28,547 bases of DNA from Christensenella sp. UBA2853 (lineage in GTDB: Bacteria > Bacillota > Clostridia > Christensenellales > Aristaeellaceae), in the NCBI GenBank assembly GCA_002350845.1, contig DEFL01000071.1, positions 1 through 28,547 on the forward strand. The letters run 5' to 3'. Every line of letters begins with the position of its first letter. Positions within the stretch are counted from its first letter, which is position 1. Both the position numbers and the translations under genes were made by a program. The notes under the pieces were generated by a model. The model was given only the letters and a program-made list of their open reading frames with translations. It searched no databases and was not told the DNA's origin. Positions 24,556 to 28,547 of this stretch are shown in pieces.

Positions 24556-24860
24556 TGTCTGCTCAACAAATAACGTTTTGGGATCTCGGTTATTGATTTA
24601 TAAAGCTTCGGAAGTTCTGAACAACATCAAAAGCACTCGGAGAACTGCAATTGCAACAGTATCAAAGCAAACACAAATTCATGCTGTAATCATGCATTCA
24701 TCAGCCATTGATCTCTTTTGCTCTGAAAATCGACGCAAAGTGCAAGGCTGAAAGCCTTATATATCAACAAAACGGCTTCAAAACGCTTGCACTTCGTCCT
24801 GCCAAAAGGAGCTTCAATGCCTTTGTTTTCAATGCTCTACGGTTTGTTGAGCAGACACTA
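24553..24860. mobile_element. MITE-like 308-bp element with 16-bp perfect inverted repeats flanked by TA
   Basis: GTGTCTGCTCAACAAA (24555-24570) is repeated in perfect inversion at 24843-24858, with TA on both outer sides, as expected for Tc1/mariner/IS630-type insertion. The interior has no intact transposase but holds nested hairpins (AAGGCT-GAA-AGCCTT and AAGTGCAAG/CTTGCACTT). It interrupts the RHS fragment. Confidence 0.6.
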
Positions 24861-25067
24861 TTTATGAACAGCGTTCATCAAATAGCGACAAAAACCATGA
24901 TAAAAGTGGCACACAGACTCTGTCTGCAACAGCCAGTGTGATCTATGAAAACAACGGTCATATGGTATGGCTATGTTTCCTTCAAACGGCTCACAGATAC
25001 CAGTTTTGACGAAGAAACCGGTGTGCGCTATCATTATATTGGAATTTATAGTCACTCGCTTAAATAA
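24861..25067 (+). pseudogene. Second RHS tip-proximal fragment, frameshifted
   Basis: One frame reads NSDKNHDKSGTQTLSATASVIYENNGHM. After a shift near 24960 another reads WYGYVSFKRLTDTSFDEETGVRYHYIGIYSHSLK and then a stop. The motif FDEETGVRYHY resembles the RHS 'FDxETGLYYYxxRYY' signature near the end of the shell. It ends 16 bases before the start of the next small ORF, the usual place for an immunity gene after a tip. Confidence 0.5.
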
Positions 25068-25083
25068 GGGGGGTACTTGCAAT

Positions 25084-25512
25084 ATGAAACGAAGCATAAT
25101 ACGCTATTGGCAGTATCTTTCCTGTATTCTTATCCTTTTGATAATCGTCATTGCTATGATTCAAATGAATGCAAAACGGTTCAATCCATATGATGTTTCA
25201 TATATCAAAGAGAGTGTCTTTCACTACTATAATGATCATAAGCATATCCTCTTGGGCAACGGTGTGAGAGATAGTAGTTTCGTTTCATTGGCAGTTGATG
25301 AATTATCCGATAATCCGGAGCTTTCCATCACTATATTTCAATCGTTGCAAGTGAATAACTACCTAAGTAAAATTAACATTCCTGACACGTTGCAAACAGA
25401 ACTGATAGAAAAAGGAGCTGTTAATAGAATAGGTATCCAAGGGAAAGGTTACATGCTATTATTCGAAATAGATGATGATTGGTACTGCCTTGTAGAATAT
25501 TTGCCGACCTAA
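25084..25512 (+). CDS. Membrane-anchored orphan protein, immunity-protein candidate
   Basis: A 142-residue protein. AAGGGGGGT lies 10 bases before the ATG, which decides the start over longer readings. The N-terminus is MKRSIIRYWQYLSCILILLIIVIAMIQMNAKRF, a single anchor after a basic end, probably an uncleaved signal. The remaining about 110 residues form a small polar domain (SYIKESVFHYYNDHKHILLGNG, then GYMLLFEIDDDWYCLVEYLPT). I recognise no family. It directly follows an RHS tip fragment, and its stop codon coincides with the first base of the right 47-bp repeat. An immunity role is inferred only from position and build. Confidence 0.6.
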   Translation: MKRSIIRYWQYLSCILILLIIVIAMIQMNAKRFNPYDVSYIKESVFHYYNDHKHILLGNGVRDSSFVSLAVDELSDNPELSITIFQSLQVNNYLSKINIPDTLQTELIEKGAVNRIGIQGKGYMLLFEIDDDWYCLVEYLPT

Positions 25513-25558
25513 TTCCTCATCAAAAATTCATCCTGATTTCATGAAAGGTATGCTATCA
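25512..25558 (+). repeat. Right copy of 47-bp direct repeat
   Basis: It is 45/47 identical to 21026-21072. It contains TTCATC (25527-25532), a 16-base spacer and TATGCT (25549-25554), so it may also be the native promoter of the zinc-ribbon gene downstream. Confidence 0.9.
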
Positions 25559-25611
25559 TATCCGTGTCCCTTTTCCAGGACAATCATGCAGCATCTCTGG
25601 AGGTGCCTGAA

Positions 25612-26049
25612 TTGGACAAAATTCTCGCTTTTTTCCGTTCTCTGCTCTATCGGTTCCGCGTCTGGCTGACCCGGTTCATGACCGGCCGGCATGGTGTGGA
25701 TGAACTGTGTGTCTTTACCCTCATGTCCGGCATCCTGATCTCCTTTATCGGCAGTCTTTTTGGATTCTTCCTGCCCATCCTGATCGGTTATGCGGCTGAA
25801 ATCTATACCCTGTTCCGGATTTTCTCCAAAAACCTGCCCAAGCGCCAGGAGGAAAACCGCAAATATCTCAAGTGGTCCGCCAATGTCCGCTTCCAGATCA
25901 AGGCTTTTTTCACCCGCCAGAAGATGCGGAAGGAATACAAATATTTCCGCTGTCCCGGCTGTAAAAGCCTGATGCGCCTCCACAGGGGACGCGGCGAAGT
26001 TGAGATGGATTGCCCAAAATGTCACACCCATTTCAAAAAGAAGGCCTGA
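25612..26049 (+). CDS. Zinc-ribbon membrane protein
   Basis: A 145-residue protein. A TTG at 25612 follows GGAGGTG at 6 bases. A GTG at 25564 in frame has no ribosome binding site. The N-terminal part is basic (FFRSLLYRFRVWLTRFMTGRHGVDEL). Residues about 34-64 form one or two membrane helices (LMSGILISFIGSLFGFFLPILIGYAAEIY). The C-terminus carries a two-CxxC zinc ribbon, CPGC and CPKC, about 24 residues apart (YFRCPGCKSLMRLHRGRGEVEMDCPKCHTHF). This build is common in Clostridia under the name zinc-ribbon domain protein. Its role is unknown. Its high-GC composition matches the chromosome, not the island next door. A terminator follows. Confidence 0.75.
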   Translation: MDKILAFFRSLLYRFRVWLTRFMTGRHGVDELCVFTLMSGILISFIGSLFGFFLPILIGYAAEIYTLFRIFSKNLPKRQEENRKYLKWSANVRFQIKAFFTRQKMRKEYKYFRCPGCKSLMRLHRGRGEVEMDCPKCHTHFKKKA

Positions 26050-26062
26050 GCCACTTCCATAA

Positions 26063-26106
26063 GAGCCTAATCCATGATACACTGTCATTAGGCTCATTAT
26101 TTTTTT
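26063..26106 (+). terminator. Rho-independent terminator
   Basis: GAGCCTAA at 26063-26070 pairs with TTAGGCTC at 26088-26095, followed by ATTATTTTTTT. Confidence 0.75.
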
Positions 26107-26116
26107 ATGTCCAGCA

Positions 26117-26126
26117 TTAACGTTAA
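26117..26126. promoter_or_regulatory. Palindrome TTAACGTTAA upstream of araA, possible operator
   Basis: A perfect 10-bp palindrome with a central CG sits immediately before the araA ribosome binding site, as LacI/AraR-type operators often do. It is only a partial match to the catabolite (cre) consensus. Confidence 0.3.
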
Positions 26127-26139
26127 AGGAGTTACATGT

Positions 26140-27606
26140 ATGAGCAATTATTCTTTCTGGTTTGTTGTCGGCTCGCAGTTCCTGTATGGACCCGATGTCC
26201 TTGACACCGTCGCCGCCCGTGCCTCTGAAATGGCAGAGGAACTCTCCAAAGTGCTTCCCTATCCCCTGATCTACAAGGTCACGGCAAAGACGAATGCGGA
26301 AATCGCTGACGTTGTCCGCGAAGCCAACTATGACAAGACCTGCGCCGGCATCATCACCTGGTGCCATACCTTCTCTCCTTCCAAGATGTGGATCAACGGA
26401 CTGGCCAATCTGCAGAAGCCCTACTGCCATTTTGCCACCCAGTACAACCGTGAGATTCCCAACGAAGAAATCGACATGGATTTCATGAATCTCAATCAGG
26501 CTGCTCACGGCGACCGCGAGCACGGCTTTATCGCAGCCCGTCTGCGCATGCCGCGCAAGGTCATTGCCGGCTACTGGCAGGATGCTGAGGTGCAGCAGCG
26601 CATCGCTTCCTGGATGAAGGCTGCCATCGGCGTGGCTGTATCCAAGGAAATGAAGGTCATGCGTTTTGGCGACAACATGCGTGAAGTGGCCGTCACCGAA
26701 GGCGACAAGGTCGAAGTCCAGATCAAGCTCGGCTGGCAGGTCAACACCTGGGCTGTGGGCGATCTGGTGAAGGAAATGAACGCTGTCACGGAGCAGGATA
26801 TCGACAAGCTCGTGACCGTTTACGAAGACCACTACGATATCGCCACCGACAATATTGAAGCCATCCGGTATCAGGCCCGTGAAGAAATCGCCATGCGCCG
26901 CATGATGGACCGCGAAGGCTGCAAGGCCTTTACCAACACCTTCCAGGATCTCTACGGCATGAAGCAGCTGCCCGGTCTGGCCAGCCAGCACCTGATGGCT
27001 GAGGGCTACGGCTACGGTGGTGAGGGCGACTGGAAAGTCTCCGCCATGACCGCTATTCTCAAGGCCATGGGCGAAAACGGCAACGGTGCCTCCGCCTTCA
27101 TGGAAGACTATACCTATCACCTGGTGAAGGGCTCTGAGTACTCCCTCGGCGCACACATGCTGGAAGTCTGCCCCTCTGTGGCAGCGGACCGTCCGCGCAT
27201 TGAAACCCATCACCTGGGCATCGGCATGAACGAAGAGGATCCGGCCCGCCTTGTCTTTGAAGGCAAAGCCGGCAAAGGCATTGTCTGCAGCCTGATCGAC
27301 ATGGGCGGCCGCCTGCGTCTGATCGTGCAGGACATTGAGGCAGTCAAGCCCATCATGCCCATGCCGAACCTGCCCGTTGCCCGCGTCATGTGGCGCGCCA
27401 TGCCTGACCTGCTGACCGGCGTCGAGTGCTGGATCACCGCCGGCGGTGCACATCACACCGTTCTGAGCTATGACGTCACAGCCGAACAGATGCATGACTG
27501 GGCCACCATGATGGACATCGAATTCGTCCATATTTCCAAGGATACGACCCCTGAAAAGCTCGAGGAAGAGCTGTTCCTGAAGGACCTCGCCTGGAAGCTG
27601 AAGTAA
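26140..27606 (+). CDS. araA: L-arabinose isomerase
   Basis: A 488-residue enzyme, close to the usual family length of about 490-500. AAAGGAG lies 8 bases before the ATG. It begins SNYSFWFVVGSQFLYGPDVLDTV, typical of AraA. Likely metal and catalytic residues are the Glu in YGYGGEGDWK, the Glu in FMEDYTYHL, the His in LGAHMLEVCPS and the His in AHHTVLSYDV, matching the E306/E333/H350/H450 set of E. coli AraA. It converts L-arabinose to L-ribulose in the cytoplasm. araD lies downstream, but the ribulokinase gene araB is not in the window. The codon use is strongly biased, suggesting high expression. Confidence 0.95.
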   Translation: MSNYSFWFVVGSQFLYGPDVLDTVAARASEMAEELSKVLPYPLIYKVTAKTNAEIADVVREANYDKTCAGIITWCHTFSPSKMWINGLANLQKPYCHFATQYNREIPNEEIDMDFMNLNQAAHGDREHGFIAARLRMPRKVIAGYWQDAEVQQRIASWMKAAIGVAVSKEMKVMRFGDNMREVAVTEGDKVEVQIKLGWQVNTWAVGDLVKEMNAVTEQDIDKLVTVYEDHYDIATDNIEAIRYQAREEIAMRRMMDREGCKAFTNTFQDLYGMKQLPGLASQHLMAEGYGYGGEGDWKVSAMTAILKAMGENGNGASAFMEDYTYHLVKGSEYSLGAHMLEVCPSVAADRPRIETHHLGIGMNEEDPARLVFEGKAGKGIVCSLIDMGGRLRLIVQDIEAVKPIMPMPNLPVARVMWRAMPDLLTGVECWITAGGAHHTVLSYDVTAEQMHDWATMMDIEFVHISKDTTPEKLEEELFLKDLAWKLK

Positions 27607-27620
27607 TTCTGCCCTGTCTC

Positions 27621-27650
27621 ATCCCGTCCGTTCAACGCATCGGACGGGAT
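27621..27650 (+). terminator. Hairpin after araA
   Basis: ATCCCGTCCG at 27621-27630 pairs perfectly with 27641-27650. The T run that follows is weak (GCTTCCTCTT), so it may be a partial terminator or an RNA-stabilising stem. Confidence 0.6.
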
Positions 27651-27658
27651 GCTTCCTC

Positions 27659-27686
27659 TTGCAGGAAAAGAGAAAACCATTACAAT
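27659..27686 (+). promoter_or_regulatory. Putative promoter of araD
   Basis: TTGCAG at 27659-27664, a 16-base spacer and TACAAT at 27681-27686 are seen. A second -10-like TATACT lies at 27722-27727 but without a good -35. Confidence 0.5.
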
Positions 27687-27748
27687 AGTCGTATCAGGAA
27701 ACCCCTTCTGTTTTAAACCACTATACTATCCGAAAAGGAGCCGATCTC

Positions 27749-28444
27749 ATGCTTGAAGAACTGCGTAAAGCGGTCTGGGAAGCCAACATGGAGCTTCCGC
27801 GCCGCAATCTGGTGACCTATACCTGGGGCAATGTCTCCGGCATCGACCGCGAAAAGGGCCTGATCGTCATCAAGCCCTCCGGCGTCGAGTATGAAGACCT
27901 GACACCGGAAAAACTGGTGATCGTCGATCTGGACAACAACATTGTCGAAGGCAATCTCAATCCCTCCTCCGACACCAAGACGCATGTGGAACTCTATCGC
28001 GCCTTCCCCACCCTCGGCGGCATCGTGCACACGCACAGCCCGCATGCCGTGGCCTGGGCTCAGGCCGGCCGTGACATCCCCTGCTACGGCACCACACACG
28101 CCGACTATTTCTACGGCCCGGTTCCCTGCGCACGCAGCCTGACCGCCGAAGAAGTCGAAGAGGATTATGAGCGCAATACCGGCAAGGTCATCATTGAGAC
28201 CTTCACCGGGCGCGGACTGGATCCCAAGGCTGTGCCCGGCGTCATCTGCCGCAATCATGGTCCCTTCACCTGGGGCAAGGATGCCGCACAGGCCGTGTAT
28301 CACGCTGTGGTGCTCGAAGAAGTCGCCAAAATGGCCATGTACACCGTCACCATCGATCCCAATACGCCGTCGGCACCCCAGCATGTGCAGGACAAGCATT
28401 ATATGCGCAAGCATGGCCCGAACGCCTATTACGGACAGAAGTAA
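27749..28444 (+). CDS. araD: L-ribulose-5-phosphate 4-epimerase
   Basis: A 231-residue class II aldolase-fold enzyme, the usual length for AraD. AAAAGGAG precedes the ATG. Visible motifs are TWGNVSGID and IKPSGVEYEDL (phosphate binding), SSDTKTHVELYRAFP, the zinc ligands in VHTHSPHAVAWAQ and NHGPFTWGKD, and the family's C-terminal DKHYMRKHGPNAYYGQ. It interconverts L-ribulose 5-phosphate and D-xylulose 5-phosphate, feeding arabinose into the pentose phosphate pathway. UlaF/SgbE-type epimerases are close relatives. The neighbouring araA favours the arabinose role. It has a separate promoter from araA. Confidence 0.93.
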   Translation: MLEELRKAVWEANMELPRRNLVTYTWGNVSGIDREKGLIVIKPSGVEYEDLTPEKLVIVDLDNNIVEGNLNPSSDTKTHVELYRAFPTLGGIVHTHSPHAVAWAQAGRDIPCYGTTHADYFYGPVPCARSLTAEEVEEDYERNTGKVIIETFTGRGLDPKAVPGVICRNHGPFTWGKDAAQAVYHAVVLEEVAKMAMYTVTIDPNTPSAPQHVQDKHYMRKHGPNAYYGQK

Positions 28445-28470
28445 CATCTCCCATTCAAGCATCAATACGA

Positions 28471-28505
28471 ATGAGCCGGCTCTCCGTCACGGAAAGCCGG
28501 CTCAT
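28471..28505 (+). terminator. Long hairpin after araD
   Basis: ATGAGCCGGCT pairs with AGCCGGCTCAT over 11 bp, with an inner TCCGT/ACGGA stem. The tail is only moderately T-rich. Confidence 0.65.
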
Positions 28506-28547
28506 ACTATTCTCAGTTTAAAACAGCGATAGTATCCATTCGCGGCC

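Larger units (their letters stand above)
21026..25558. mobile_element. AT-rich island bounded by direct repeats (decayed RHS/toxin cluster)
   Basis: Between the two 47-bp repeats the base composition drops sharply, codon use changes and coding density falls. The contents are RHS/YD-repeat fragments, one RHS tip with an unknown domain, a WG-repeat protein, two orphan small membrane-anchored ORFs, two elements with terminal inverted repeats and a large palindrome. No integrase or intact transposase is seen. Acquisition by transfer and later decay is inference, and the exact mechanism is unknown. Confidence 0.55.

Noticed and set aside
24521..24941. Short frames at 24521-24751 and 24708-24941 as genes
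   Set aside because: They lie inside the inverted-repeat element and RHS debris, with no ribosome binding sites and no coherent composition.
25528..27531. A 667-codon minus-strand frame opposite araA
   Set aside because: It is a shadow of araA and the zinc-ribbon gene, whose identities are firm.
1..28547. CRISPR array, tRNA or rRNA genes
   Set aside because: No regularly spaced repeats and no tRNA or rRNA-like conserved stretches were seen on reading. A covariance-model scan was not possible.

Overview
The window looks like the chromosome of an anaerobic, plant-fibre-using gut or rumen Clostridia-type Bacillota. This is inferred, not proven. The clues are strong GGAGG ribosome binding sites, sigma-A-type promoters, an oxygen-sensitive class III ribonucleotide reductase, an exported flavin-based reductase of the kind used in anaerobic respiration, and many glycoside and pentose genes. 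Most of the window is fairly GC-rich with tidy intergenic hairpins. One block, about 21.07-25.51 kb, is clearly AT-rich and disordered.

Layout. 0-3.2 kb: two small two-helix membrane proteins, then a secreted protein with five tandem repeats and a transglutaminase-like domain. 3.3-8.8 kb (minus strand): an exported C39-like cysteine peptidase-fold protein, a GtrA-type membrane protein translationally coupled to a GH3 beta-glycosidase, and a small secreted Ser/Leu-rich protein. 8.9-10.4 kb: an AEC-family transporter divergent from zapA. 10.5-13.6 kb: a GH120 beta-xylosidase and a Gfo/Idh/MocA oxidoreductase in one operon. 13.8-16.3 kb: a large secreted flavoprotein with two FMN-attachment domains and a fumarate-reductase-type FAD domain. 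16.4-17.7 kb: a cytoplasmic GH30. 17.8-20.8 kb: the anaerobic ribonucleotide reductase operon. 21.0-25.6 kb: the AT-rich island. 25.6-28.5 kb: a zinc-ribbon membrane protein, then araA and araD.

How the genes fit together. GH120, GH30 and GH3 all lack signal peptides, so they would act on imported xylo-, arabino- or gluco-oligosaccharides. AraA and AraD then take L-arabinose carbon towards D-xylulose 5-phosphate; the ribulokinase is not in the window. The exported flavoprotein could dispose of electrons outside the membrane.

The most notable points are two. First, the glycyl-radical domain of the anaerobic ribonucleotide reductase is not on the large NrdD chain. It lies on a separate 64-residue ORF with its own ribosome binding site, in the same frame as nrdD and separated from it by a single TGA. 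Second, the AT-rich island lies between two near-identical 47-bp direct repeats (45/47). It holds decayed RHS/YD-repeat fragments, an RHS tip with an unrecognised C-terminal domain, a WG-repeat protein overlapping it, two orphan small membrane-anchored proteins, two elements with terminal inverted repeats and a perfect 24-bp-arm palindrome. It reads as a graveyard of polymorphic-toxin tip and immunity modules.
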